Part shown: positions 24,011-36,443 of the stretch, piece after piece
Numbering within the stretch: position 1 is the first letter of the stretch
How the letters are laid out: each line of letters opens with the position of its first letter
Assembly: GCA_030674155.1 (NCBI GenBank)
Contig: CM060335.1
Coordinates: forward strand, 47,113,733 to 47,158,732
Reading direction: 5' to 3'
Length of the DNA stretch: 45,000 bases
DNA from: Stramonita haemastoma
Lineage: Eukaryota; Mollusca; Gastropoda; Neogastropoda; Muricidae
Program-made: the position numbers and the translations under genes
The notes under the pieces: model-generated
What the model was told of the DNA's origin: nothing
The model's input: the letters and a program-made list of their open reading frames with translations, nothing else
Databases searched by the model: none

Positions 24011-24790
24011 TCTTCTCTTTCTCTTCTTCTTCTTCTTCATTCTTCATTCTTCCTTCTTCTTCATTCTTCTCTCTTCTTCTTCTCTTCTTCTTCTTCTTCT
24101 TCGCAATTCTTCTTCTTTCTTCTTCTTCTTCTCTTCGCAATTCTTCTTCTTCGCTTCTTCTTCTTCTCTTCTTCTTCGCAATTCTTCTTCTTCTTCTTCT
24201 TCATTCTTCTTCTTCTTCTTCTTCTTCTCGCAATTCTTCTTCTTCCATTTCTTCTTCTTCGTAATTCCTCTTCTTCCTGCTTCTTCTTTCGCTATTTCTT
24301 CTTATTCTTCTTTCTTTCTTTTATTGTTCTTTCTTATTTTCTTCTTCTTCTCTTCTTCTATTCTTCTCTCTATCTATCTCTATTCATCTTCTTCGTTCTT
24401 CTCTTTTCTTGTTTCTTCTCTTGTTCTTGCATTTTCTATTTCTTCTTCTTCCAATCGTCGTCGTCGTCGTCGATCGTCGTCGTCCGTCGTCGTCGTCGTC
24501 TCTCCTCCTCCTCCTCCTCCTCCTCCTCCTCCTCCTCCTCCATCTCTTCATCATCTTCATCTTCATCTTCTTCTTCTTCTTCTTCTTCTTCTTCTTCTTC
24601 TTCTTCTTCTTCTTCTTCTTCTTCTTCTTCTTCTTCTTCTTCTTCTTCGCATTCTTCTTCGCATTCTTCTTCGCATTCTTCGCATTCTTCTTCTCATTTT
24701 CTCTTCGCTCTTCTTCGTCTTCTTCTTCACCTTCTCATTCTTCGCAATTTTGCTTCTTCGTCTTCTTCTTACCTTCGCAATGTTCTTTTT
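23890..24790 (+). repeat. Approximately 0.9-kb trinucleotide pyrimidine-rich tract (ATC, CGT, TTC, CTC)
   Basis: Successive blocks of ATC, CGT, ATC, TTC, CGT, CTC and TTC trinucleotides, with a recurring cgcaattcttcttc insert (about 24,103, 24,134, 24,177, 24,229, 24,746). The + strand is overwhelmingly pyrimidine from 24,010 to 24,780. Long open frames (poly-Ser, poly-Leu, poly-Phe) are a by-product of period 3 without stops. Confidence 0.95.
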
Positions 24791-24807
24791 TTGCATTTGA
24801 TGTTTTG

Positions 24808-24833
24808 ATGTTGTGTGTGTGGGGGGGTGGGTG

Positions 24834-24876
<43 letters not shown>

Positions 24877-25194
24877 TTGTGTGTCTGTGTGTCTGTGTGT
24901 CTGTGTCTGTGCATGCGCAGTGCGACTCGCGTGCGTGCGTGCGTGCGTGCACGCGCGCGCGCGTGAAAATCGAAGTCAAAATCAAAGTGCACTCAAGTCA
25001 AATTTTTATTTCCAGATTGTATGTAAAAAGCAATTTTTTTTTGCTGTTTTTTTATCAAGCCAATTACCTAGGGAGAAAAATCTTTTTATCACAATATTGA
25101 ATTACAACATGATAATGGCAAAATTAAATATATCTATGATAAAAAAAATAAGCAAAGAAATATGTACTCAAAAGTCGTGCATACACACACACAC

Positions 25195-25258
<64 letters not shown>
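24808..25258. repeat. (GT)n and (CA)n microsatellites with AT-rich spacer
   Basis: (GT)n and GTCT at 24,838-24,912, GCGT-type repeats to 24,965, and (CA)n at 25,181-25,258. The GT and CA arms are complementary across about 270 bp. No coding signal between them or in 25,259-25,369. Confidence 0.9.
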
Positions 25259-25260
<2 letters not shown>

Positions 25261-25369
25261 TAGTGCTAAATTGATGAATACAATGTATTCCAAATGAGGA
25301 AATCACACTTTGAACATATTTTTTGTTCACATAAACTAGAAATTTTAATGTTGCAAAACGCAAGTTCGT

Positions 25370-27725
25370 AATTGTTCTGCCCCAATGCCGACTGTTCCAT
25401 TCATGATCTTCCAGTGCATAGTCATGATTCTCTCAAGGAAGATGTTAAAGAGAGTAGGTGAGAGCAAACAGCCTCGTCTGACACCGACCGTCATCCTGAA
25501 CCAATCCCCTATGCCACCATTGAAATATACTGCGCTAGTGGCCTTGTTGTAGAGCTCCTCAATGACTAATCATGTTTGCATTGATGTTGTACAGCTCATG
25601 GTAGCCCACAGAGCTGCATGCCATACCCTGTCAAAGGCCTTTTTGAAATCCACAAAAACATGGTAAAGGTCTTGCTGATGCTGAAGGTACTTCTCGCATA
25701 CTATTCTTAGATTAAAAATCTGCTGTGTTGTACTTCGTCCTGCCCTGAAGCCTGCCTGTTCTTCAGCAATGATCGTCTTGCTTGTGGCTTCAGTCGATTC
25801 AGTAGGATCTTCAGCATGAATTTGCTAGGATGACATATCAAGCTGATTGTGCAATAGTTCTGGCATTGTTGTAGGTTGCCTTTCTTGGGAACGGTGATGA
25901 TTAGTGATTGTGTCCATGGTGTAGGCCATTTTCCTGTCTGCCAGATCTTGTTGCAGATTATCAGTAGGGTGTTTATCATGGCTTCCTCCATGTTTGGACC
26001 AGTTCTGCCGGATGTTGATCTATTCCTACTGATTTCCTCTTCTTCATCAATTTCACAGCTACTCCACCTCTTCCCAAAGGATGGGGTAGTTGTCAGTGTC
26101 TGTCGGTGGTGGGACATTCAGTACCTCTGGATCTCCTGAATTTTGTGGTTATACAGGTCTGCGCAATATTCTGTCCATCTCTTTAGAATGTCCTGGTCTT
26201 CTGTTAAGATCTTTCCATTTTTGTCTTGTATGGTGCTGGTTTTCCCCTGTTTTGGGCCTGTCAGGTCATTTACTAGCTGGTACACTTTATTGCTGTTGTT
26301 CTTGCTCAGATTTTCTTCAATGTCCTGGCACTTCTCTTCAATCCAGGTTTCTGCTGCCTCTTTAATGCTTGTTCTAATTTCTTTGTTGATTGCCTTATAC
26401 AGCCTTGCTCCTTCTTTCTCATTCTTCTTTTTCTTCAGTTCTCTTTGTTTGTCACACTGGTCAAGGATGTTGGCTGTGACCCAGGGCTGCTTCATTCGTT
26501 GTTGCTTGCCAAGAATCTCATTGGCTATATCAGTTACTGCCTTGTTAAGGTGTCAACAAACTTGTCAATATCTGTGTCATCTGGGTTGAACATGGTGAGG
26601 GGTGCAAATTTCCCTCCTATCATGGCTTGGAAGGCTTCAGCCACCTCTGGATCCTTCAGTTTCTTGAGATCGAATCTGATCCTTGTCTGGCCCTGCTTCA
26701 TGACCTTCCTCTGATGAAGGCGGGAGGTCATCATCATTAAATCATGGTCACTTCCAATGTCAGCTCCTGGAAAACTGCGTGTCCTTGCGATGTTTACTCT
26801 GGATTGGAAGCGCCTCTTCACCATGGTGTATTCAATCTGGTTGTGGGTACTCCTCAGGGCTATGCCATGTCCATTTTTTAGATGCTTTGTGTGGACCATA
26901 TGTGTTCATCAACTTGAGGTCATGCAGTTAGCAAATTCCAGGAGTCTCAAGTCTCTTTCATTAGTCTCTTTGTTACAATATCGCCCACATGTGCCACTTC
27001 AGTTCTTGCAAGCATCTTCTCCTACTTTGGCATTCCAATCACCTTGTACAACAAGGATGTCTTTCTTGGGGGTCTGATCCATAACTTCTTGCAGCTGTTC
27101 ATAGAAGTCTTCTACCTCGTCATCATCGTGGCTCGATGTTGGGGCATATGCCTGGAATATGGTGATGTTGAAAGGAGTTGCCCTCAGGGGATGGTGATGG
27201 TGTTCACAATGTCCTTGTGGACCAGAAACCCAATGCCTTGTTTATGTTTGTCCTCTTTCCCACTGAAGTATAGTTTGTGGCCTTCCTGGGTTGATGTTTT
27301 TCCAATGTTCTGCCATCGTACTTCACAGAGTCCTAGGATGTTCCAGCAGTACCTATCAATTTCATGTGCGAGTTCTCAAGTTTGCCTGTTTCTCTCAATG
27401 TTCTAACATTCCATGTGCCAATGGTGATGTTATTTCTGGCATGAAGTCTGTTTGGTACACCAGTCATACACTTTTCACCTCCACCCTGGTGTCCAGAAGT
27501 GGAAGGCGCAGTTCTTGGTGACCCGGGCAACGACTGAGCCGGTATGGATTTCGATTTGGTTTTGTCTTCCAGGCGTATCTTGGGCGAAGGAAACCTGGTG
27601 GAGCCCATTCCTCTCCAGACTGATTTTTCTGTTGGGTTTATTCCCCACATGGAACAGTAGTACTGTGGTTACATGGATACCAGTAGCAGAGGGGACCTCT
27701 GACCTGACCAGTTTCATTTTTGCCT
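25370..27725 (-). mobile_element. RTE/BovB-like LINE with endonuclease, missing its 3' end
   Basis: The minus strand begins with a leader ORF near 27,717 and runs to ITIGTWNVRTLRETGKLEN (27,440-27,385), the start of the APE endonuclease. It continues with GDWNAKVG-type, GADIGSDHDLMMM (26,775-26,735) and FDLKKLKDPEVAEAFQAMIG, then QPWVTANILDQCDK (26,490), DILKRWTEYCADLYNH (26,190-26,140) and RT fingers (ITVPKKGNLQQCQNYCTISL, 25,905-25,850). It stops after the VRRGCLLSPTLFNIF region near 25,450. Loss of the 3' end rather than the 5' end implies a later deletion or rearrangement. Several frameshifts. Confidence 0.82.
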
Positions 27726-27729
27726 TACA

Positions 27730-28505
27730 GACTAATATAGAACAACTGATGAAATGGTCTGATTCAAATCATGAGCATCCACCCTCATAAGAGTAAACAT
27801 ATGATTATAACTACTCACACAAAAACGGCAGACCTTTCCAAAATCTGTAGTTCATAGGACATCAGTGGTAATGTAGTTCAAGAAGTTGATTTTCATAAAG
27901 TTCTAGGATTAATGATTGATAACAATCTGTCATGGTCTGAACATGTAAGAATGGTGTGTAAAATCATATCAAAAAAGATTTATCAGCTGATGAAGATAAA
28001 ACATTTCCTAAATTCACACTCTTGTAAACTGTTTTTTCATACTTTTATTGAGCCACACATAAATTATGTATCAACAGTTTGGGATACAGCAAGCAAAAAC
28101 ACTTTAAAACCATTGGCAAGTATGTACAGACGTGCTCGTAAAGTACTTCTACTAAAATCATCATCATTGTCATGTAATGATTACATCTCGCTTGATATTT
28201 CCCTCTGAAATAGAAGTCAAAATACAATAAAGCAGTTTTTATGTTCAAATTTATATCTGGCTCTGCTCCACCTTCATTGATAAACAAGTTTAAGACAAAC
28301 GAGTGTCTCTATTTTCACAAGATAATGTTACCACTGCCCAGAATTGATCTGTTCAAATGTAGCCTTGCTTACTCTGGAGGTCTATTATGGAATGGTGTTT
28401 CATCTTCACTTAATGTCAATACTAGTCTATATATTATGAACCATGAGTATCATTCGATCCTAATGAATGAATATACAGGCACATTCACATGATATCTTCT
28501 CTTGT
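27730..28505 (+). mobile_element. CR1/L2-like LINE RT thumb and C terminus
   Basis: The + strand reads VLGLMIDNNLSWSEHVRMV (27,903-27,960), KKIYQLMKIKHFLNSHSC, FIEPHINYVSTVWDTAS, then, after a stop at 28,207 and a frame change, FKFISGSAPPSLINKFKTNE and PRIDLFKCSLAYSGGLLWNG (28,344-28,400). These are the thumb and terminal blocks of CR1/L2-group proteins. The 3' UTR seems to continue, interrupted by microsatellites, to a GAGGGCTAGATGTAAAAAAG motif at 29,289-29,308 and AATAAAG at 29,338. Confidence 0.8.
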
Positions 28506-28649
28506 CTGGCATTGCATCCTTAATCTATCTTGGCTGCCTGCCTACCTGTCTGCCTCCCCCACCCCCACTCCCTTGCTTCTCTCTCTCCCTCTCCTTTTTT
28601 TATTTGTAATTCTTTCTCTTTCTCCATACCAAATACAAATTATGTACAT

Positions 28650-29091
<442 letters not shown>

Positions 29092-29376
29092 TCTCCTTCA
29101 GTTTTTCTCTGATTTTTTTCCTATGTGCTATTTTCCTTCAATTCTTTCTTCTTCTTTTTCTAACAAAATCTCTATTTTGACATGCATTTGTATGATGTTA
29201 CAACGATTGTTTGTGTTATTTTTCTGGTTTTTGTGTGTTTTCATAAATTTGCTGTTAATTTGTTTTCATTGTTATGATTTTCTTTGATTGAGGGCTAGAT
29301 GTAAAAAAGCCATTATGTGTGCTTATTCTTATCCCTTAATAAAGGTGTTTAAAAGTGTTTCAAAAGTGTTTCAAAG

Positions 29377-29495
<119 letters not shown>

Positions 29496-29509
29496 ATATC
29501 TCAGATCTT

Positions 29510-31033
29510 TACTTTGTATGCCACTATTCAGAACTATACGACTAAAAAAGGAAGAAAATTGTATAATGTCTTTGTGCATTTGTAGATTTTTAAAAAGGCC
29601 TCTTTACACAGTTGAAATTAACAGGTTATTATGTTTTATCAAAGAACAAACTGTAAACGGTAAGTTTTTGCATCACTTAGAGCTATGTATAAGTCATGAT
29701 CAGCATGTATACGAGCAAATTCTAAATTAACTAATATGTTTCAAACCCCTATGGGTGTAAGACAGGGATGTGTTCTGAGCCCGAAGTCTTCTCTTTGTTT
29801 ATCAATTAGTTATCAAACATTATGAATGAAAAGGTAAGCATGGTGCTCAAATCTTTCCAAACATGTTAGAATTGTTTATCTTGTTATTTGCTGATGATGT
29901 GGCATCCTTGACAACTACACCCACTGGCTTACAGAACCAAGTTGTCTTCAAACCCCACATTGTTTTCTATGTTTATTAATCAGTAAGCAAACGTTATGAC
30001 TGAAAAAGGTAAGCAGGGGCTCAAATATTTCCAGATATTTTTTAGTTGTTTATCTGGTTATTTTCTGATGATGTGGCATTAATGTGAACTACACCCACTG
30101 GTTTACAAAATCGATTAAGAGTCTTAGAAACTTGTTGTGGTAGTATGAAACCAAGTGTAAATAAAGACAAAACTAAGATTATGACATTTAGGAAAGGGGG
30201 ATACTAGCAAAACATGGAAAATGGTTCTTTGACAATAGAAGATTAGAATTAGTTAACAATTATTGCTATTTGGGATTTCATTTTACATCTATGATAGTGC
30301 AAAGAGAGGACAATTGAATAAAAAGACAACTGAATAAAAAGACAACTGAATAAAAAGTGTTCTTCATTCAAATGTCCTGTCTATCTGTGCGCTAATCATA
30401 GATGTAAAATGAAATCCCAAATAACAATAATCATTTGTTAATGGAGGGAAGCTTATCATGTGTTGAAATTAGATTTTTAAAAAGGCAAACAATGCTGGGT
30501 CTCTAAAATCAGGGAACTGCTATGTCTAACTGGATATGATATCCTCTGGCTAAACAAAAGAGTAGGAGACATAAAAATGTTCTTGCATGCCTTTAAACAG
30601 AGACTTATAGGTTGGCTTGCCCAGGAGTAGACTGGTACCATTAGTGATCTTAGTAAATATGATGGTTTTATAAACTTTAAGGCTGTTTATTTTAAAAAAT
30701 AGAGGTACATCAATGAAATGTATACATAACTATTGTTTTCATATTGCAGTCACACAGGTGCAATTTAATGCTCTACAACCAAACAATAGTATACATCTTT
30801 ATAATAGTTTAAACAAAGTTCAGCAATGCCCCGTTTGTAAAGACCTAATAGAGAATGAAGAACACTTTTTATTCAATTATCCTGTTTATGAAGATTTGAG
30901 AAATAAGTTTCTTAAAGATCCCAAAAGACTTCCTTTGTGCGCGCTACTCAAAGCTACAATACCCACTGATAGACACGATTTATTACAATTTTATTTTCAT
31001 GCAACCAACAGAAGAAATAAGATAGCTTTGTAG
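29510..31033 (+). mobile_element. Decayed LINE with Cys/His C terminus, internally duplicated
   Basis: RT pieces survive: PMGVRQGCVLSPK (29,750-29,790), a FADDVA box near 29,889 and again near 30,064, and KPSVNKDKTKIMTFRKGG (30,150-30,200). A 106-codon end at 30,713-31,033 carries VQQCPVCKDLIENEEHFLFN and YEDLRNKFL, the C-terminal zinc-like segment of a LINE family. Many stops. It contains a roughly 175-bp tandem duplication and a 45-bp inverted repeat (listed separately). Confidence 0.75.
30252..30440. repeat. 45-bp inverted repeat within LINE remnant
   Basis: Arms 30,252-30,296 and 30,395-30,440 are reverse complements with few mismatches (core tttgggatttcattttacat). The loop of about 98 bp contains three copies of a 16-bp unit (aactgaataaaaagac, 30,312-30,357). 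Confidence 0.9.
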
Positions 31034-31104
31034 AAATTGGTCCTTGCAATGAAGAGTGCTTTTGAAACATTGCTGATTATGACACACGTGATTTGTTTTT
31101 CGAC

Positions 31105-31537
31105 AAATGTGGCGCTCCACCACGAAATGAGTCGCTTAGCACATTACCCAATTTTGCGCTAGGAGCCTTTAAAGGCAGGTGGGGGTCAAGTTGTCAATTT
31201 TGTGATTTTGATTGATTATTAAACTAGATCTGTTTATTTATCTTATAATGAAATATCAAGGTATCATTTTTATTCCTTTTGCTTTTAAATGTGTTTTGAA
31301 AATACCAAAGCACTCATTCTGACAACCTCTTACTAAAATAAACTTGCCCGTTTCTCATTTTGTCACATCCTGCAGTCTATCATTAATTTCAATTTGTAAT
31401 AATGTTGCACATAATTGTCCGATTTTCAATCTGTTTTTGTATTTGATAGCCACTTTATTGCACATTAATAACATGTCAATAACTAAAAATTGACCTCATG
31501 TGCACTCCGTCTCATTGTGTGGTGGAGCGTCACAAAT
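31105..31537. mobile_element. Candidate MITE with 30-bp terminal inverted repeats
   Basis: The left end 31,105-31,134 and right end 31,508-31,537 are imperfect inverted repeats sharing TGTGRCGCTCCACCAC and AATGAG (about 24 of 30 matches). They enclose 373 bp of AT-rich non-coding sequence. This is the layout of a miniature inverted-repeat DNA transposon. No target duplication could be identified with certainty, and the superfamily is unknown. Confidence 0.55.
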
Positions 31538-31706
31538 ACTTAGGATATGGCTGATGTAATTTTTGTGTTTCATTGTTCCTGATACATTATTTCATATGTA
31601 TTATTCGTTGATAGTGATATGTTTATAGCACTTATGTCACATGCCCACTCCATCTGCCCACCTTTCTTTTGTATTGTGGCCTAAGACCCATGTACAGTAA
31701 AAGTTT

Positions 31707-31710
<4 letters not shown>

Positions 31711-31766
<56 letters not shown>

Positions 31767-31768
31767 CT
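31711..31768 (+). repeat. (CT)n tract upstream of module A
   Basis: CT repeat with one TT interruption, followed within about 30 bp by gggtgatctcccttggatatag, a string shared with the 5' sides of modules B and C. Confidence 0.95.
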
Positions 31769-31856
31769 TGGTGGGTGGGGTGATCTCCCTTGGATATAGT
31801 CAAGCAAAATTTTGCTCAGTGTTAAATTGTATTAAAATACTAATTCCTGCAGCACC

Positions 31857-32438
31857 ATGCCCGTTGTCGGCCTTCCAACAGCGCTGGAAAACACCGTGTG
31901 TGCTCTGCTAGAGGGGAGTCACATGACCTCCTGAAAAGTGACAGGAGAAGGCGACAACATGACATATGTACTGCAACTGTGAAGTGGCTGTGAACCTGAC
32001 AGCATGGTGATTCAACAGGGTTAGCAGTCATCTTCCCAGTTCTATTGCAAAAAGCTGCCAAGCCAGCTGAGGAGGGACAGGAGACGACTGGAGGAAAGGA
32101 GACAGGCAGCTGCGATGCCAGAATTAGAAGAAGCATCCAGTGAATTAACCAATTATGGGAATTCTGGACAGTTGTTTATGCCAACTCCCCCAGTAACTGG
32201 CGCTGTCTCATACGCTGACACACCCCTGTCACCAGACAACACAACATGGGCTGTCTTGTGTTATGCACGAGATTTTCGCCCTGCATCCCCTGATGTCACC
32301 GTGCCTACCTACCCAGATGCAGCAGGTGATCAGCAAAGCCAAATCGATCTTGTTGTGCCTGCCACTGATGCTGCGCTGAAAGAGGAATGCGACCCCTGCT
32401 TGGTCAAGGTACGTGACGCTGGATACGGGGTGGAGTTA
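31857..32438 (+). pseudogene. Module A, 5' part (unrecognised multi-copy domain family)
   Basis: From ATG 31,857 the peptide begins MPVVGLPTALEN and shows CALLEGSHMTS*K, aligning with modules B and C. Two or more stops occur before the basic segment (LPSQLRRDRRRLEERRQAA, near 32,063-32,119). After that a long clean frame runs through NSGQLFMPTPPVTG, TPLSPDNTTWAVLC and CDPCLVKVRDAGYGVEL. The frame is cut at 32,438 by a LINE and resumes at 36,456. I do not recognise the family; a charged helix linker and a GY-containing helical block are visible. It is a broken copy (stops, a frameshift at the 5' end, and the insertion). Confidence 0.6.
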
Positions 32439-35400
32439 GTATTAGGCCTCTGTCAGTCAGTGTCGACTATGGAATTCGCGCCAAAAGACAGGTCATTTGT
32501 TCAGCAACATCGCCAGCTGTGGCTGGTCAGTCCGATGCGGGAGTGGCAGTCTCTGTTGCATCTGATGCAGATGTGGCTTGTTGAGGTAGCTGGAGCACAT
32601 GCCTTCCGCTTGGCTCTCTTTTCGTTTGCTGCGGTGTGGATCTTTTCTTCACCACACTTCAGCTGTTTGTGGAGAGCACTGCGCCATTTGCTGCGGTCAG
32701 CTGCTACCTCCTCCCAGTTCTCTAGGTTGATGTCCAGGGCTGTCATGTCACACTTGCAGAGGTCTTTGTAGCGCAGTTGGGGGCAGCCAATGCTTCTCTT
32801 GCCAGAGGCAAGTTCACCATAGAGGAGATCTTTAGGAATGTGTCCATCCTCCATCCTTCGCACGTGACCAAGCCATCTGAGTCTGCGTTGTCTGAGGAGT
32901 GTGTACATGGTGGGAAGACCTGCAACCTTGAGGACCAGAGCATTGGTAACTTTGTCACTCCAGTGGATGCCGAGGATGCGACGGAGAGAGCGCAGGTGGA
33001 AGCTGTTCAGTTTGCGCTCCTGTTTGGAGTATGTTGTCCATGTTTCACTGCCATAATTATAGGAGAGTGCTGATGATGCAGGCATTGTACACTGCCATCT
33101 TGGTGGAAATTGTCAGCTTTGGGTTCTCCCAGACACGGGTAGTGAGGCGTCCTAAGGTCGTAGCAGCCTTGCCAATGCGCTTGTTGATCTCGGCATCAAG
33201 GGATAGGTTGTCACTGATGGTGGATCCCAGGTATGTGAACTGGTGTACGACATTGAGCTGGTAGTCATCAATGTAGATGGCTGGTGTAGTTACCACATCC
33301 TGGCTCAGCACATTGGTCTTTTTCAGGCTGATTGTCAGGCCGAAGTCTTTGCAGGCCTGGGAAAACCTATTCATGAGGCATTGGAGTTCTTGCTCAGTGT
33401 GAGAAGTGACAGCAGCAGCAGCAGCAAAAAGCATGTCCCTAATTTTGTTTTCTCGATCACTTTTGTTTTTGCTTTCAACCGAGCCAGGTTGAATAGTCGA
33501 CCGCTGGATCTGGTGCATAGGTATACACCCTTTGTTGTAGTTCCAAAAGCGTGCTTTAGGAGCAGGGCAAAGAAGATGCCAAAGAGGGTGGGAGCAAGGA
33601 CACAGCCTTGCTTGACTCCACTCTTGATGTCAAATGGGTTGGACATGCTGCCCTCATACTGGATTGTTGCCTTCATGTCATCATGAAAGGATCTGATGAG
33701 ACTGTGGAGTTTTGGGGGGCAACCAATTTTTGGAAGGATGTTGAATAGCCCTTCCCTGCTGACTAGGTCAAAGGCCTTGGTCAGGTCTATGAAGGCTATG
33801 TAGAGGGGTTTGTGTTGTTCTCTGCATTTCTCCTGAAGCTGGCATAGGGAGAATATCATGTCCACCATGGAGGTTCAGCTCGGAAGCCGAATTGTGACTC
33901 GGGGTAGACACGCTCAGCAAGTTTCTGGAGGCACACAAGCATGACACGAGCGAAGAGTTTTCCTACGATGCTCAGGAGAGATATGCCTCTGTAGTTGATA
34001 CAATCACTCCTGTTGCCTTTATTCTTGTAGAGAGTGATGATCTTGGCATCTCTCATGTCTTGCGGCACGGCTCCCTCCCTCCAACACTGACATAGGACGT
34101 CGTGAAGGGGCTGTAGTAAGGTGTCTTTACAGCTTTTGTTGAGGTTGGGTGGAATGCCATCGGTGCCAGGTGCTTTGCCGCTAGCTAAGCTGTCAATTGC
34201 TTTGCGGAGATCAGCAAGGGTTGGTTCAGTATCTAGTTCCTCCATGATGGGCAGAGGCTGAATGGCATCGAGGGCTGAGTTGGAGACTGTGTTCTCTCTA
34301 GAGTAGAGCTCAGAGTAATGCTCCACCCACCTGTCCATCTGTCTACTCTTGTCGGTGATCACCTCCCCATTGGAGGTCTTGAGTGGGGCGGTTTTGCTCT
34401 GTGTTGGCCCTAGAGCTGTCTTGATGCCTTCGTACATTCCTCTGATGTTGCCTGAGGCAGATGCAGACTGGATGGAGGCACTGAGCTGTTGCCAGTATTC
34501 GTTGGCACAACGTCTTGCAGTCTGTTGTACTTTGTTTCTGGCTGCTCTGAGTGCTTGCAGGGATTTCTCACTAGGGGAGTGCTTGTATTCGGCAAGGGCA
34601 GCACGCTTTGCGTCAATGACGGGAGACAGCTCGCTAGACTTGGCATCAAACCTGTCATTGTTCTTGGAGATCTTTTTCCCAAAGGTTGCAAAGGCTGTTT
34701 TCTGAATGGCGTCCCAGAGGTGGTTCCATTTCTTAGAGGCTGAGCAGTACTGGTGTTCATCAGACAGAACTTCTTTGAGAGACTTGGCAAATTCTTCGAC
34801 TTTCTCTGGAAGATGCATGCTGGTGGTATTGATGCAAGGTTTGCCTTTCTGTTTGAAGCTCTGGAGTTTCTTTGGATGAAGCCTGATCTTCCAGCAGATG
34901 AGAGAGTGGTCAGTGTGACAGTCTGCACTGTGGTATGTGTGGGTGATGAGCACAGACTTGATGTTGGTACGTCGGATCAGGATCATATCCAGCTGATGCC
35001 AATGCTTTGAGCGGGGATGGCGCCATGACACCTTGTGTTGTGGCTTGGTCTGGAAGTAGGAGTTGGTCACGCAGAGGCCGTTGTAGGAGCAGAACTCCAG
35101 CAGGCGCTGCCATTTTCGTTAATCTTGCCAACTCCAAAGTGTCCAAGGCATGAAGGCCATGTGTCATGATCGGCACCCACTCGAGCATTAAAGTCTCCCA
35201 GGATGATGACATGTTCCTTGGGGGGTATTTTCTTGATGAGGTTGCTGATGTTGGCATAAAACTCGTCCTTTGCTTCTGCAGTGGATGTAAGGGTGGGAGC
35301 GTAATCGCTGACAAGAGTGACAAAGCCCTCGGAGGATATGGAGACGGACTGTCATCAGGCGTTCGGATCCCTTGTCTCCTGGTTCAACCATCTTCAGTAG

Positions 35401-36443
35401 GGTGTTCCTGACAGCAAATCCCACTCCATGCCTCTTTGGTCCTCCGCACTCTTCCCATGCCAGAAGAAAGTAAAGTCTTTCTCCTTGAGGGTTCCAGTGT
35501 CTGCAAGGCAGGTCTCTTGCAGAGCAGCTATGTCCACCCTCAGTCTCAGCAGCTCGTTGTTGATGACGGCTGACTTTCTTGCATCACTGATGCCTTGGAG
35601 GTCTTGGGACAGTCCGGATGACAATGTTCGGACGTTCCAACTTCCTAGTTTTAGGACTGGGCACCTGTTTCTCATGGTTCTTGTATTTTTGCCTGGTGCG
35701 AGTCTTACAGTCTGCTTGTCGGTTTGATCCTAATCCCCAAGCACCTATTGAGGAAGGCAGACTGTGGTGGACAACACCTTATTGGCTGGGGGATGCCCAG
35801 CTTGAGGCGGGCGAGTAGCTGTCCAGGAAATCCTAAGATTTCTCCCACCATCGGAAGCAACCCCTGGTGCCACGCTCTACGCCAGTCGAGCATTGCAGCT
35901 TATAACCGGTAACTGCTGCTTCCCGTGTTGTGTCCACGCTGTGAGGCGAGGCTGGAGTGACCTCTCCAGGGCACGAGCATGGGCAGGATTGTATGGAGGA
36001 TGAGCTGTTGCCCAGATAGCAGGTCCCCCCTCTCCACACTGATGATGGATCCAAAGGAACAGCAGAAGCTGATACAGTTTGGCACCAGCAGTGTCGCTGG
36101 AGTTGCGGAATATTACTGAAGTCAGAAGCGGACCGCCTTCGGGACTCCATCTCCGGATTTTTCCTCAGGGTTTACTCCCAAGCCTTTCTCCCCAATGGGC
36201 AATCCACAAGGCAGTGGAGGTTTGGGGTCAGAGTTTTCCTTCTCCTAGGTGAGTTGCCTTACTGGGCTAACGAGTCCCATCTGCCCGAATGCAACAGGTA
36301 GTACTGGGCTACATTTTACCAGAAGAGGAGGGCGCAGTGGCTCCCAGGACGGGCCAGCCAGGAACTCGCCTGCGCGAGCCAAGCATGATGCCTCCCGTTT
36401 GTGAGATCCACCTATGCCCACCCACCTGACCCAGGGGGGGGGG
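32439..36443 (-). mobile_element. APE-type LINE inserted in module A, with 12-bp target duplication
   Basis: The minus strand carries a long leader (36,443-35,690) that starts in a poly-C run. It then has an endonuclease start (LKLGSWNVRTLSS, 35,650), a linker and RT fingers in a 404-codon frame (35,070-33,856, KAPGTDGIPPN, ITLYKNKGNRSDCINYRGIS). Motif A (AFIDLTKAFDLVSREG), KQGCVLAPTLFGI and TYLGSTISDNLSLDAEI follow. The C-terminal frame is 33,085-32,501, with RRLRWLGHVRRMEDG and a C2H2-like CIRCNRDCHSRIGLTSH. GGGGTGGAGTTA flanks both ends (32,427-32,438 and 36,444-36,455). The FADD box reads FAAAAAV, and there are frameshifts, so the copy is dead. Confidence 0.88.

Noticed and set aside
32115..32771. 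Treating the 218-codon frame as one host gene
   Set aside because: The part after 32,438 is antisense LINE sequence beyond a clear target duplication; only the first part belongs to module A.
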